DNA of 64,000 bases, from positions 49,711 to 113,710 of the forward strand of contig JACPTK010000096.1 of the NCBI GenBank assembly GCA_016192825.1. Direction: 5' to 3'. Shown piece by piece: positions 8,524-17,587 of the stretch. How positions within the stretch are numbered: the first letter of the stretch is position 1; the number at the start of each line of letters is the position of its first letter. The position numbers were made by a program, and so were the translations under genes. Under the pieces are notes generated by a model. It did not search any database. It was not told the origin of the DNA and worked only from the letters and a program-made list of their open reading frames with translations. The stretch comes from Betaproteobacteria bacterium (lineage in GTDB: Bacteria > Pseudomonadota > Gammaproteobacteria > Burkholderiales > SG8-41).

Positions 8524-9138
8524 CTACTGTGGTTTCATCCGTCCCGATCCCGCCCGCCTGATCAGTCCTCCAAGACCGCTGGCAATCCATCGCCACAGGA
8601 AAAAGACGCCCGCGGCGAACGCCGCGATCAGCACCAGGAATACGATGGGGTAGGCGACGGCAAGCCAGAGACCGCCCGGCACCAGCGCGTCCTCGGAAAA
8701 GGACAGCGTCCAGTTGGAGAAGGGTTCCGGAGAAACGTTGACCGCGCCGCGCGCGCCCGCTTTCGTGAGATGCGATCCGGCGCTCAGCGTGCCGCCCAGG
8801 ATCGCGGCCGCCGCGGCCACGCCGAGGCCGGTGTCGCCGAACACCGCGGCCGCCAGCGCCGCGCCCGCGGGGATCCGTATGAAGGTGTGGACCGCGTCCC
8901 ACATGCTGTCGAGCCAGGGTGCCTTGTCGGCGAAGAATTCGACCAGCATCATGAAGCCGCTGGCCGTCAGCACGATCGGGCTTGCCAGGAGCGCGAGGTG
9001 CGCGGGGAGCGTGATCCAGCCCATTCGCTCCGCGAGGCCCATCAGGAACAGGACGGCGTACAGGCGCAGTCCGGCGCCCCACGCGAGCGCGGCGGCCAGC
9101 GCGATTTCGGGAAGCAGGCTGGTGACCGTGTCGCTCAT
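8524..9138 (-). CDS. DUF4126 family membrane protein
   Basis: About 204 residues from the ATG at 9138 (MSDTVTSLLPE); an upstream ATG at 9174 is possible but adds a non-conserved leader. The protein has some five hydrophobic segments, and the stretch AWGAGLRLYAVLFLMGLAER together with a conserved-looking loop (HLTKAGARGAVNVSPEPFSN) is characteristic of DUF4126. It is an inner-membrane protein of unknown function. It may be transcribed with the methyltransferase-like gene upstream on the same strand (185 nt gap). Confidence 0.75.
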   Translation of the reverse strand: MSDTVTSLLPEIALAAALAWGAGLRLYAVLFLMGLAERMGWITLPAHLALLASPIVLTASGFMMLVEFFADKAPWLDSMWDAVHTFIRIPAGAALAAAVFGDTGLGVAAAAAILGGTLSAGSHLTKAGARGAVNVSPEPFSNWTLSFSEDALVPGGLWLAVAYPIVFLVLIAAFAAGVFFLWRWIASGLGGLIRRAGSGRMKPQ

Positions 9139-9322
9139 GCTTGCCTGTCTTGCATCCTGGCGCGGTCGGAACAACCGCCGGCGCCACGCAATCGAAAACG
9201 CCGCTCATTTGGACGCATGCGAAGCGCTTTTGAGCATCTCGAAGTGACGAGATAAGGATAACGCGCGCGGGGCGTCATGAGGAGCTGGCGTTCGAGGGCG
9301 CCCGCGGATGCTTGACTGACTG

Positions 9323-9787
9323 TCAAAAAAGCCCCGGAATCCAGCGCCTGACGCGCGCAATATAGTCCGCGTAAGGCTGGCCGAAACGCTCGACGAGGCG
9401 CCGTTCGTCCCGCTTCACGCGGAAATGGAACCATATCGCGGTCGCGAGGGTAATGAGCGCGGAGAGTTCCGATCGCAAACTGAGCGTCAGCCCGAGCAGG
9501 AAAATGATGTAGCCGAGATACATCGGATTGCGGCAATACGCGAACGGCCCGGTGGTCACCAGCCGCTCGGGCGGCGTATCCATTCCCGGCCCGCCGCCCC
9601 CGTGTCGAATGCGGTACCGGCCGACCAGCCGGAATTGGAGGTAGCCCCAGGCCAGCAATGGCGGAAACCAGGGCTCGAAGCGCAGCCGCCCCTCGTTCAG
9701 CAGCAATTCCCAGCTCACGACGACGAGAGGGTAGACAAGAAAAGTCCTTATCGACGTGCTGCGCAACCATTTGCTCGCGCGCGCCAT
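9323..9787 (-). CDS. isoprenylcysteine carboxyl methyltransferase (ICMT) family membrane protein
   Basis: The 154-residue protein has four to five hydrophobic helices and the C-terminal motif of the ICMT/phospholipid methyltransferase family: TTGPFAYCRNPMYLG followed by a helix and DERRLVERFGQPYADY, which forms the S-adenosylmethionine site in the family. Bacterial members lack CaaX substrates and their methyl acceptors are mostly unknown. The 5' leader is made of 7-nt repeats (9795-9829), so promoter and start region are shaped by a repeat array. Confidence 0.8.
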   Translation of the reverse strand: MARASKWLRSTSIRTFLVYPLVVVSWELLLNEGRLRFEPWFPPLLAWGYLQFRLVGRYRIRHGGGGPGMDTPPERLVTTGPFAYCRNPMYLGYIIFLLGLTLSLRSELSALITLATAIWFHFRVKRDERRLVERFGQPYADYIARVRRWIPGLF

Positions 9788-9794
9788 TCAGTTT

Positions 9795-9897
9795 GCGTGA
9801 TGCGTGATGCGTGATGGGTGATGGGTGATACCAAGGCACAAGTCACAAGGAAAATGCAAAATGGTCCGGGTTCTCAATTCCCCTTGCCTTGTGCCTT
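9795..9897. repeat. 7-nt arrays, partly inverted
   Basis: Five units of GCGTGAT/GGGTGAT type (9795-9829) are followed by AAGGCAC-type units (9833-9846) and, after a spacer, by the complementary TTGCCTT/GTGCCTT units (9884-9897). The AAGGCAC halves can pair as a hairpin. The sequence family is the same as at 1927-1954. Confidence 0.8.
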
Positions 9898-9916
9898 TTG
9901 TTTTGATTGCGCTGCC

Positions 9917-10072
9917 TTAATGCTTCTCGTCGGGTTTTGCCGCGTCGGCCTGCGGCCTCGTTTGCGCTTCCTCCTCCTTCTTGTAGTCGCCGATGACGCC
10001 TTTCAGGGAACAGGCGGAAAACGCGGGGCACTTCCTGCATCCGGCTACCAGGGCGATGGGGCAGAGGGTCAT
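9917..10072 (-). CDS. small four-cysteine protein
   Basis: ATG at 10072 is preceded by a good AGGAG ribosome site. The 51-residue product has Cys4, Cys12, Cys15 and Cys21 in its first half (CxxC at 12-15), then KGVIGDYKKEEE and a charged tail. Similar short cysteine-rich proteins occur in proteobacteria. The four cysteines could bind zinc or an iron-sulfur cluster, but nothing else supports a function. It is too short for routine ORF cut-offs and reads on the strand opposite to the more obvious long frames. Confidence 0.6.
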   Translation of the reverse strand: MTLCPIALVAGCRKCPAFSACSLKGVIGDYKKEEEAQTRPQADAAKPDEKH

Positions 10073-10176
10073 TTCGATTCTCCTATGCTAAGCGGTGAAA
10101 AAGTGACGCAATGACGGAAAGGCATGTTCCCCGTGCACGATCGGGTGAATTCGCGCATCGCCTTGGCGCCCGCATG

Positions 10177-10587
10177 TCAGGGGCGCTCGTCGAACTTCGG
10201 GATTTCCTGGGGCTCGACGTACCAGGGCGCCCGGGAGCCCCAGAAAATAATGTTCTGCGGGCGCGAGACCGGGTCCTCGTCCAGCAGCCCCGCGGGTATC
10301 AGGTATTCCTGTCGCTCATGGATCAAATGCGGAACTCGCGACCCGCAGCGGGTGCAAAAAGAAACCGCAAAGGTCTTCGCGGTGGGCAGCTTGTAGTGGT
10401 TGACGAGGCCCTCGCCCGATAACCAGGCAAACTGCCCCTGCGGCACGAAGATATTGGCGGCGTGCGCGCTGCCGGAGGCCTTCCGGCAACGCGAGCAATG
10501 GCAATAACGAAAAGCGGAAAAGGGCGGCCTGACCTCGAACTTGACCGATCCACACAGGCAACTTCCCATTACGGACTCCGAAGGCAT
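10177..10587 (-). CDS. GFA family (glutathione-dependent formaldehyde-activating-like) protein
   Basis: The ATG at 10587 has AAAGGA at good spacing; an upstream GTG would add five residues. The 136-residue protein has the GFA zinc pattern: GSCLCG (Cys10, Cys12), RYCHCSRCRK (Cys29, Cys31, Cys34) and SFCTRCGS further on, giving two zinc sites in a beta-rich fold. The founding member binds glutathione and formaldehyde, but most homologues, including small ones like this, have no proven activity. It stands beside the OmpA-like gene on the same strand with only an 18-nt gap, so the two may be co-transcribed. Confidence 0.8.
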   Translation of the reverse strand: MPSESVMGSCLCGSVKFEVRPPFSAFRYCHCSRCRKASGSAHAANIFVPQGQFAWLSGEGLVNHYKLPTAKTFAVSFCTRCGSRVPHLIHERQEYLIPAGLLDEDPVSRPQNIIFWGSRAPWYVEPQEIPKFDERP

Positions 10588-10605
10588 CACGGTTCCTTTC
10601 ACTCA

Positions 10606-11211
10606 TCAGGGCGTGACCACGAGTTCGATCGCCACGCGGCGATCGGGCTGCAGGCATTCGATCAGCTTCTGGTTTTTGCGGTTTTCCGGGCCCATGTTCT
10701 TGCACGCTTCGCCGGTCACCGGCTCCTCTTCTCCCTTGGCTTCGATGCGAATGCGCTTGGCATCCACACCCTTGCCGACCAGGTAGGCGCGCACTGCTTC
10801 CGCGCGCCGCTTGGAAAGCGACAGGTTGTATTTAACCGAGGCGATCCGGTCAGCGTGGCCGATGGCGCCGAGAGAATCGAATGCCCGGCCCTTGAGCTTG
10901 GCGGCGAACTCATCCAGCCTGGGCGCCTCGCTGGGACGCACTTCCGATCGCCTGTAGTCGAAGAGCACCGTCGCAGTCAGCGGCTCATCCGCCATGGGCT
11001 TGACCGGGGCGGGGGACGGTTCCTCCTTTGGCTCCACCTTTGGCTCCACCTTTGGCTCCGCCTTTGGCTCGGGTTTTGGTGCCACGGGCTGCATGGCGAT
11101 CTCGCCCTTGGCCGGCGCCTGCGGCTGATCTTCCCGCCTCCAGAGAAACAGGAGAATGCCGATCACTACTACGACCAGAACCACCAACGCCCAACGAATG
11201 GAGGGTTTCAT
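10606..11211 (-). CDS. OmpA family protein with N-terminal membrane anchor
   Basis: The 201-residue protein has one N-terminal membrane helix (about 8-24), a Pro/Glu/Lys linker with repeated EPK units, and an OmpA-type peptidoglycan-binding domain (about 78-200): TVLFDYRRSEVRP, then GHADRIASVKYNLSLSKRRA and a closing LQPDRRVAIELVV. It lacks the beta-barrel of true OmpA, so it should tether cell wall and inner membrane. A good ribosome site (GGAG) precedes the ATG. A second OmpA-like gene of the same type lies at 41910-42596. Confidence 0.85.
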   Translation of the reverse strand: MKPSIRWALVVLVVVVIGILLFLWRREDQPQAPAKGEIAMQPVAPKPEPKAEPKVEPKVEPKEEPSPAPVKPMADEPLTATVLFDYRRSEVRPSEAPRLDEFAAKLKGRAFDSLGAIGHADRIASVKYNLSLSKRRAEAVRAYLVGKGVDAKRIRIEAKGEEEPVTGEACKNMGPENRKNQKLIECLQPDRRVAIELVVTP

Positions 11212-11229
11212 GGATTTCTCCGTAAGAGG

Positions 11230-11916
11230 TTATGAGACAAGGGTGATGAGATACCGGTGACGAGTCAAACGCTGATAATTTGATCTGTCCGTTATCTGCT
11301 CTGTCGCGCTGTAGTGACGAATTCGGAAAATCCGCGTACGTGCCCGTCCGGCCTTATGGCCGGGACGCCACTGCGCGGAGGCGCTCGTTCGCTTCCGCGA
11401 AAGCACGCAGGGTGTCCTGTCCTCGATATCGTAAGGCTGCTCCTTGAACGTCTTCGGGTCCCATTCGCTGCGGGCCGCGGAGAAGAAGTCCCCGCCGTAA
11501 ACGTGGATCGCCCCCGTGATCTGGTCGAGCGGATTCGTGACCGCGTGGATGATCGACTTGCCCAGCGGAATCGCGTCCCTGGTGCTCAGCTCCTTGGTCC
11601 CGTGCTGCGTCAGGCCGCTTTCGCTGCGGCGGAAAAAGGTGTTCTGCTCGCGGCCGCCGTAGATGCCGATGACGGCCCACATGCGGTGGTCGTGCGGCTT
11701 GAACACCATCCGCGGCCCCCAGCACAGATTGAGGATCGTCAGGTCATCGGCGCGGTATATCGTGTCGACGCCGGAGACCTTCGGCTCGCCGAGCGCCCGC
11801 ACCACCTGCGCGGGCTCGCTGACAGCTCTTTCCACCAGCTCCCGGATCGCAGCGTGCGCGTTGCTCTCCTTGAGCGCGGCGCGACAGTCCTCGATGAAGC
11901 GGTCTTTCTCGAACAT
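11230..11916 (-). CDS. double-stranded beta-helix (cupin-like, COG5553-type) protein with frameshifted C-terminus
   Basis: Start at the ATG at 11916 with GGAGG upstream. Residues about 1-165 look like the family of predicted metal-dependent cupin-like proteins near cysteine dioxygenase: FKPHDHRMWAVIGIYGGRE carries the expected metal His residues. After YDIE the frame is shifted: the alternative frame continues with the natural-looking DTLRAFAEANERLR and stops at 11354, whereas the present frame runs on through unrelated sequence to 11230. The cause appears to be a 5-nt duplication (GACAG/GAC) near 11415-11420. Either the protein has a foreign tail of about 60 residues or the sequence has an error. 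Function is unknown. Confidence 0.65.
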   Translation of the reverse strand: MFEKDRFIEDCRAALKESNAHAAIRELVERAVSEPAQVVRALGEPKVSGVDTIYRADDLTILNLCWGPRMVFKPHDHRMWAVIGIYGGREQNTFFRRSESGLTQHGTKELSTRDAIPLGKSIIHAVTNPLDQITGAIHVYGGDFFSAARSEWDPKTFKEQPYDIEDRTPCVLSRKRTSASAQWRPGHKAGRARTRIFRIRHYSATEQITDRSNYQRLTRHRYLITLVS

Positions 11917-12000
11917 TGCCGTTCCTCCTCCTGCGCCGTGCTGGCGGGAATGAAACGCGATTAATGCCACCATTCTGCGCCCGCCGCTGGCATCCCTCAA

Positions 12001-12238
12001 CAGGGGGCGAGACCCCCGTGAGGGCGGGAGAACGGGAGTGCGGGAGAGCGAAAAATTCCGTGAGGGCGGGAGAGCGTGAGCGCGGGAGGGGGAAAATTCC
12101 GTGAGGGCGGGAGAGCGGGAGAGCGGGAGAGCGATAAACTCGCTAGAGCGTCAGGGTATAAGAACGCGAGAGCGAGAATCCCCCTCACGATCTCCCGATC
12201 TCCCGGCTTCTCGACCTCCCGATTTCCCGATCTCCCGT
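12001..12238. repeat. octamer arrays in inverted orientation
   Basis: Left half: GCGGGAGA-type units from about 12024, including three perfect ones at 12107-12130. Right half: six consecutive TCTCCCGA-type octamers at 12191-12238. The halves are complementary and would fold into a long imperfect hairpin. The block lies between putA (3' end) and the cupin-like gene and contains no gene. Confidence 0.85.
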
Positions 12239-12280
12239 CTTTTTCAGCGGCTGACCACAATAGTGCACCAGCCCGGAAGT

Positions 12281-15200
12281 TCAGAACTCGTCGCCCGCGA
12301 GCAGCGCCGCATTGCCGCCCGCCGCCATTGTGTTGATCGTCGTCGTCTTCTCGACCGCGAACCGCGGCAGATAGTGGGGACCGCCGGCTTTCGGTCCGGT
12401 GCCCGACAATCCCTGGCCGCCGAACGGCTGCGCGCCGACGACCGCGCCGATCATGTTGCGGTTAACGTAGACGTTGCCCACAGGGAGCGATCGAGCGATG
12501 TCGGCGGCGCGCCCGGCAAGACGCGTGTGGATGCCCAGCGTCAGGCCGTAACCGGTGCCACGGACGGCTTCCAGCACCTGCTCGAGGCGGTCACGCTGGT
12601 AGCGGGCGACGTGGAGGATGGGTCCGAAGACTTCGTGATCGGGCAGGGCGGTCGCGGAAATCTCGATCGAGGTCGGGGCGCAGAACGTGCCGCCGGCGCA
12701 AGTCGCCGGCAGGGGCAGCCGGAATACGCTGCACCCGGCGTGCGCCATCGCCGCCACATGATTCTCCAGCGCGCCAAGCGCTTCCTCGTCTATCACCGGA
12801 CCGACATCGGTATCCAGCCGTGCGGGATCGCCGACCGCAAGCTCCGCCATCGCGCCGCGCAGCATCTCGATCAGCCGCGGCGCAACCTCATCCTGCATGA
12901 ACAGCACGCGCAGCGCCGAGCAACGCTGGCCGGCGCTGTCGAAGGCCGAGGTCACGATGTCCACGGCCGCTTGCTCAAGCAGCGCGGAGGAATCCACGAT
13001 CATCGCGTTCTGGCCGCCGGTCTCCGCGATGAAGGGAACGATCGGCGCATGCCGCTGAGCGAGTGCCGCATTGATCCGCCACGCAGTGTCGGTAGAACCC
13101 GTGAACGCAACGCCGGCGAGGCGCGGGTCGGCCGCCAATCTTGCACCGATCTCTGCCCCCGGGCCCGGCAGCAGGCACAGGACGTCTTCCGGTATTCCCG
13201 CTTCGTGCAGGAGGCGGATGGCGGCCGCGGCGATGAGCGGCGTCTGCTCGGCGGGCTTCGCGATGACGGTATTGCCTGCGGCCAGCGCGGCGGCGATCTG
13301 CCCGAGGAAAATCGCGAGCGGGAAATTCCAGGGACTGATGCACGCGAACACGCCGCGGCCGTGCAGCGAGAGCTGATTCTGCTCGCCGGTCGGGCCCGGC
13401 AGCGCCACGGGCGCGCCGAACTGGCGACGGGCCTGCGCCGCGTAATAGCGGCAGTAGTCCGCCGCCTCGCGGACCTCGGCGAGCGCGTCCGGTATCGTCT
13501 TGCCGCCTTCGTGGACGAGCAGATGGATGAACTCCGCGCGCCTCTGTTCGAGCGCATCGGCCGCCTGCTCGAGCGGCTTGGCGCGCTCGTCCACGCGCCG
13601 GAAAGACCAGGACGGGAAAGCGCCCATCGCTGTCTTCATCGCAGCTTCCGCGTCGGCGGCACTCGCCGGACGGACTTCACCGATCACGCGGCTGCGCCGC
13701 GCGGGGCAGTAAACGGGCTTCGGTGCCGTGTCCGGTGTGCGCCCCGGCACGAGGGGCGCGGCGTCCCAATGGCGGCCATCCAGTTCCGACATCGCCCTCG
13801 CCAGCTCGGCGAGCGCCAGGCGGTCGCTCAGGTCGAATCCCTGCGAGTTGACGCGCTCGGGCAGAAACAGACCGCGGGGCAGTGCGATGCGCGTGCTGCG
13901 CGCTCCGCCGCTCGCGCCCGCCTTCTCGAGGGGATCGGCGACGAGCGTTTCGACCGGCACCGCCGGGTCGGCAAGCCCGTTCACGAACGAATTGTTGGCG
14001 CCGTTCTCGAGCAGCCGGCGCACGAGGTAGGGCAGCAGCTCCCGGTGGCTGCCGACGGGAGCGTAGACGCGATAGCGCGCCGCCGGGAACTCTTCCTGCA
14101 GGGTCTCGTACAGGTGCTCGCCCATGCCGTGCAGGCGCTGGAACTCGTAGGCGCTTCCCGGCGGCAGCATCTCGGCGATCGTCGCCGCGGTGAGAGCGTT
14201 GTGCGTCGCGAACTGCGGATAGAAGCGCTCGGGTGCGGAAAGCAATTGCCGCGCGCAGGCCAGGTAGGAGACATCAGTATGGGCCTTGCGCGTGAAGACC
14301 GGGAATTCGCCCAGCCCGCGCTCCTGCGCGCGCTTGATCTCGGTGTCCCAGTACGCGCCCTTGACGAGCCTCAGCATCCATCTGCGCCGGAGTCGTTGCG
14401 CCGTCTCCGCGAGCCAGGCGATCACGTGCGGGGCTCGTTTCTGGTATGCCTGCACGGCAAGTCCCAGGCCCTGCCAGTCGCGGATGCCGGGATCGGTCGC
14501 GACCGCCTCGATCACTTCGAGCGAGAGCTCGAGCAGGTCCGCTTCTTCCGCGTCCACGCAGAGCGAGATGCCGCGGGCCGCGGCCTCGCGCGCGAGGGCG
14601 CGCAGCCGCGGCACGAGCTCGTCGAGCACGCGCCTGCGCTGCGGGGTCGCATAGCGGGGGTGCAGCGCCGAGAGTTTGACCGACACGCCGGGACGCGAAT
14701 GCGGGTCGGTGAGCGCCCCGCGCGCGGCGTAAGCACCGACGTCGCGGATCGCGTCGAGATAGCGCGCAAAATAGCGTTCGGCATCGCCGGCGGTGACCGC
14801 GGCTTCTCCCAGCATGTCGTAGGAGAAGCGGATGCCCTCGCGCTCCATTTCCGCCGCGCGGTCGAGCGCCTCGCCGATGGTCTCGCCCAGGATGAACTGG
14901 CGGCCGATCAGCTGCATGCCGTGCTGGACGGCGCGGCGCACCAGGGGCTCGCCGCTGCGCGCGAGCAAGCGGCGGAAGATGTCCGTGAAGTCGCGCGCCT
15001 GCTCCATGCCGCCCGCCACCACCCAATCGGCGAGCATCAGGCCGAGTACCGAGGCGTTGATCTGGAGCGACGAGCCGGCGCCGAGATGTTTCTCCCACTC
15101 GGGGCCGGTGAGCTTCTCGCGAATGAGGTCGTCCACCGTTTCCGGGTCGGGGATGCGCAGCAGTGCCTCCGCGAGGCACATCAGGACAAGCCCCTCCTCG

Positions 15201-15445
15201 CTGGCGAGGTCGAATTCTCGCAGCAGCGGCGCGAGCAGACCCTCGGGGCCGCCGCGCGAGCGTATCGCCGAGACGACGCGCGTGGCCCGGCTTTGGGCGT
15301 CCCGCCTCATGCCGGCATCCATCGCGACCGTCGCGAGCAGGTCCTTCACCGCGGCCGGCTCGTCCTTCAGAAAGGCTTCCGCGACCGGTCCGAGACCTGC
15401 GGCTTCGCTCGTGGATTGGGCTGTGCTGACCCGGCTACGCGCCAT
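12281..15445 (-). CDS. putA: bifunctional proline dehydrogenase / L-glutamate gamma-semialdehyde dehydrogenase
   Basis: The 1054-residue enzyme oxidises proline to glutamate in two channelled steps. The FAD-dependent proline dehydrogenase barrel (about 130-430) shows VSVKLSALHPRY, LRLVKGAYWD and YPQFATHN. The aldehyde dehydrogenase part (about 540-1030) shows ISPWNFPLAIF, AFTGST, ETGGQNAMIVD and the catalytic cysteine Cys842 in GQRCSAL. Length and N-terminus fit type A PutA without the ribbon-helix-helix DNA-binding domain, so it should not autorepress. The gene overlaps the upstream dppC-like permease by 11 nt, making it the last gene of a peptide-transporter operon: imported peptides or proline-rich dipeptides could feed it. 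Confidence 0.95.
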   Translation of the reverse strand: MARSRVSTAQSTSEAAGLGPVAEAFLKDEPAAVKDLLATVAMDAGMRRDAQSRATRVVSAIRSRGGPEGLLAPLLREFDLASEEGLVLMCLAEALLRIPDPETVDDLIREKLTGPEWEKHLGAGSSLQINASVLGLMLADWVVAGGMEQARDFTDIFRRLLARSGEPLVRRAVQHGMQLIGRQFILGETIGEALDRAAEMEREGIRFSYDMLGEAAVTAGDAERYFARYLDAIRDVGAYAARGALTDPHSRPGVSVKLSALHPRYATPQRRRVLDELVPRLRALAREAAARGISLCVDAEEADLLELSLEVIEAVATDPGIRDWQGLGLAVQAYQKRAPHVIAWLAETAQRLRRRWMLRLVKGAYWDTEIKRAQERGLGEFPVFTRKAHTDVSYLACARQLLSAPERFYPQFATHNALTAATIAEMLPPGSAYEFQRLHGMGEHLYETLQEEFPAARYRVYAPVGSHRELLPYLVRRLLENGANNSFVNGLADPAVPVETLVADPLEKAGASGGARSTRIALPRGLFLPERVNSQGFDLSDRLALAELARAMSELDGRHWDAAPLVPGRTPDTAPKPVYCPARRSRVIGEVRPASAADAEAAMKTAMGAFPSWSFRRVDERAKPLEQAADALEQRRAEFIHLLVHEGGKTIPDALAEVREAADYCRYYAAQARRQFGAPVALPGPTGEQNQLSLHGRGVFACISPWNFPLAIFLGQIAAALAAGNTVIAKPAEQTPLIAAAAIRLLHEAGIPEDVLCLLPGPGAEIGARLAADPRLAGVAFTGSTDTAWRINAALAQRHAPIVPFIAETGGQNAMIVDSSALLEQAAVDIVTSAFDSAGQRCSALRVLFMQDEVAPRLIEMLRGAMAELAVGDPARLDTDVGPVIDEEALGALENHVAAMAHAGCSVFRLPLPATCAGGTFCAPTSIEISATALPDHEVFGPILHVARYQRDRLEQVLEAVRGTGYGLTLGIHTRLAGRAADIARSLPVGNVYVNRNMIGAVVGAQPFGGQGLSGTGPKAGGPHYLPRFAVEKTTTINTMAAGGNAALLAGDEF

Positions 15446-16328
15446 AGTGGGAAGCGAGGCGGGGATTTAATACGTCGCGCAGCCGGTCTCCCACCAGGTT
15501 GATCGCGACGATCGTTATCAGCAGCGCCACGCCGGGAAAGAAGCTGATCCAGTAGCGCCCCGAGAGGAGATGCGCGAAACCGTTCGAGATCAGCAGCCCG
15601 AGCGAGGGCTCGGTGATCGGCATGCCGAGGCCGAGGAAGGAGAGGGTGGCTTCGAGTGCGATCGCGTGCGCGATCTGCACCGTCGCCACCACGATCAGCG
15701 GCGGCAGAACGTTCGGCAGAATGTGGCGGAACACGATGCGCGGGTTGCTGAAGGCCATCACGCGCGCGGCGTCCACGTATTCCTTCCTCTTTTCGACCAG
15801 CGCCGCGCCGCGCACGGTGCGCGCGTAGTACGCCCACTGCACCAGGATCAGCGCGATCACGATCTTGTCCACGCCCTGGCCCACGACGGCGAGCAGCACC
15901 AGCGCGATCAGGATCGAAGGAAACGAAAGCTGCAGGTCCACCAGCCGCATCAACAGGCTGTCGAGCCAGCCGCCGGCGTAAGCCGAGATCAGCCCGATCG
16001 CCATGCCGAGCGCGAGCGCGACGAGCGTGGAGACGGCGCCGACGGCGAGGCTGGTCCGTAGCCCGTAGAGGATGGCCGAGTACATGTCCCGGCCCTGCTC
16101 GTCGGATCCGAGCCAGTAGGTGAAACCCGCCGAGGCCTTCGCCCCCGGCGCGAGCTTCGAATCGAGAATATCGAGTTGCGCAAGGTTGTACGGGTTCTGC
16201 GGCGAGACTACCGGCGCAAAGACCGCGACGGACAGGATCAGGCACAGTACGACGACCGCGACCACCGCGACTCTGTCGCGGGCGTAATCGACGAAGATCT
16301 GTCCGGATGTCGCTTGCGCGGGTTGCAT
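15435..16328 (-). CDS. peptide/oligopeptide ABC transporter permease, DppC/OppC type
   Basis: About 297 residues from the ATG at 16328 (MQPAQATSGQIF); the ORF extends 15 codons further upstream, but those run into a repeat arm. The N-terminal OppC-type region and six membrane helices are visible, with the permease coupling-loop segment ALEATLSFLGLG and GLLISNG near the C-terminus. It pairs with the DppB-type permease and the substrate-binding protein upstream on the same strand. No DppD/DppF ATPase genes are present in this operon, so an ATPase must come from elsewhere. It overlaps putA by 11 nt. Confidence 0.85.
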   Translation of the reverse strand: MQPAQATSGQIFVDYARDRVAVVAVVVLCLILSVAVFAPVVSPQNPYNLAQLDILDSKLAPGAKASAGFTYWLGSDEQGRDMYSAILYGLRTSLAVGAVSTLVALALGMAIGLISAYAGGWLDSLLMRLVDLQLSFPSILIALVLLAVVGQGVDKIVIALILVQWAYYARTVRGAALVEKRKEYVDAARVMAFSNPRIVFRHILPNVLPPLIVVATVQIAHAIALEATLSFLGLGMPITEPSLGLLISNGFAHLLSGRYWISFFPGVALLITIVAINLVGDRLRDVLNPRLASHYGA

Positions 16329-16336
16329 GAACATCA

Positions 16337-16436
16337 ATGGACAGGATTGACAGGATTTACAGGATTCAAACAAAACCCGGAATCGGCTCTGGTTATCATT
16401 GCTCTAATCCTGTTAATCATGTAAATCCTGTCCATT
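16337..16436. repeat. inverted 9-nt repeat element (ACAGGATTT type)
   Basis: Three 9-nt units of ACAGGATTT type (16341-16367) face three complementary units of AATCCTGTT type (16406-16432), with matching ATGG and CCAT ends, separated by about 38 nt. It lies between the two permease genes. The same unit recurs at 34553-34579, 39038-39103 and 63318-63344. Confidence 0.9.
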
Positions 16437-16468
16437 TGCTCTTGACGGGTTCTGATCCGGTCCATTGC

Positions 16469-17446
16469 TCAGACCTCGCGGCGCGCGAGGCGCACGCGCG
16501 GATCGAGCGCCGTGTAGACGAGATCGACGACAAGATTGATCAGCACGAACAGCAGCACGACGATCAGCAGGTAGGCGACGATCACCGGCCGGTCCAGCAC
16601 ATTGATCGAGTCGATGAGCAGCTTGCCCATTCCCGGCCACGCGAAAATCGTCTCGGTCACGATGGCGAACGCGATCAGCGAGCCGAACTCCAGCCCCGTC
16701 ACCGTCACGACCGGGATCAGGATGTTTTTCAGCACGTGCACCCGCAGCACGCGCTCCATCGACAGCCCCTTGGCGCGCGCGAAGCGCACGTAGTCCTGCG
16801 CCAGCGCCTCGCGCGTGCCCGCGCGCGTCAGCCGGATCAGCAGCGAGAGCTGGAATAGCGCCAGGTTGAGCGCCGGCATGAAGAGGTGCAACAGGCCGTC
16901 CCAGGAAAGGAAGCTTACCGGCACACCGAGCACCATTAAGGTCTCCCCGCGCCCGGTAGGCGGCAGCCAGCCGAGGTAAACCGAGAACACCATGATCAGC
17001 ATCAGCCCGACCCAGAACGTAGGGAGCGAGAAGCCGAGGATCGATCCCGCCATGATTGCCTTGCCGGCCCAGGAACCGGGCCTGAGCCCGGCGACGAGCC
17101 CGAGCGGGATGCCGAGCGCGACCGCGATCACCATCGCCGCAACGGCCAGCTCGAGCGTCGCCGGCATGCGCTCGAGGATGAGGGGCACGGCGGGGACGTT
17201 GGCGGCGAACGATCTGCCGAGGTCGCCCGCGAACGCGCCGGCGATGAAGCTCCAGTACTGCCGCCACAGCGGCTGGTCGAGTCCGAGCGCGGCGGTGGCG
17301 CGCGCGATCTCCGCCTGGTCCGCCTGCGGATTGATCAGGATGTCGACGGGGTTGCCGATCGCGTACACGCCGGCGAACACTAGGGCAGACATCACGAACA
17401 ACACCGCGATGCTCTGAAGGAGCCGGCGGAGGGCGAAGGCGAGCAT
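16469..17446 (-). CDS. peptide/oligopeptide ABC transporter permease, DppB/OppB type
   Basis: The 325-residue protein has the N-terminal helix, long periplasmic segment and five further helices of DppB-type permeases. The stretch LIRLTRAGTREALAQDYVRFARAKGL is the cytoplasmic coupling loop, and VTETIFAWPGMGKLLIDSI is typical of the family C-terminal half. It is the second gene of the operon: substrate-binding protein, DppB, DppC, PutA. Immediately upstream, six perfect GGGATGA units and a 15-bp repeat array fill the 136-nt gap to the binding-protein gene. Confidence 0.9.
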   Translation of the reverse strand: MLAFALRRLLQSIAVLFVMSALVFAGVYAIGNPVDILINPQADQAEIARATAALGLDQPLWRQYWSFIAGAFAGDLGRSFAANVPAVPLILERMPATLELAVAAMVIAVALGIPLGLVAGLRPGSWAGKAIMAGSILGFSLPTFWVGLMLIMVFSVYLGWLPPTGRGETLMVLGVPVSFLSWDGLLHLFMPALNLALFQLSLLIRLTRAGTREALAQDYVRFARAKGLSMERVLRVHVLKNILIPVVTVTGLEFGSLIAFAIVTETIFAWPGMGKLLIDSINVLDRPVIVAYLLIVVLLFVLINLVVDLVYTALDPRVRLARREV

Positions 17447-17454
17447 CGCGGTCA

Positions 17455-17587
17455 GGGATGAGGGATGAGGGATGAGGGATGAGGGATGAGGGATGAGGGA
17501 TGAGGAAACAACGAATTTCGCCCCATCATGTCACGCTCCACCACGTCACGCTTTATCACGTCACGCACCATCATGTCACGCCTTACC
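17455..17587. repeat. GGGATGA heptamers and 15-bp TCACG array
   Basis: Six consecutive GGGATGA units (17455-17496) are followed by four 15-nt units with TCACG at 17531, 17546, 17561 and 17576. The last unit runs into the stop codon of the binding-protein gene (17583-17585). Both arrays occupy the gap between two genes of one operon. Confidence 0.9.

Noticed and set aside
12101..15502. 1133-codon open frame on the plus strand opposite putA
   Set aside because: It is the antisense shadow of a conserved PutA and starts in octamer repeats; composition is typical of GC-rich antisense frames.
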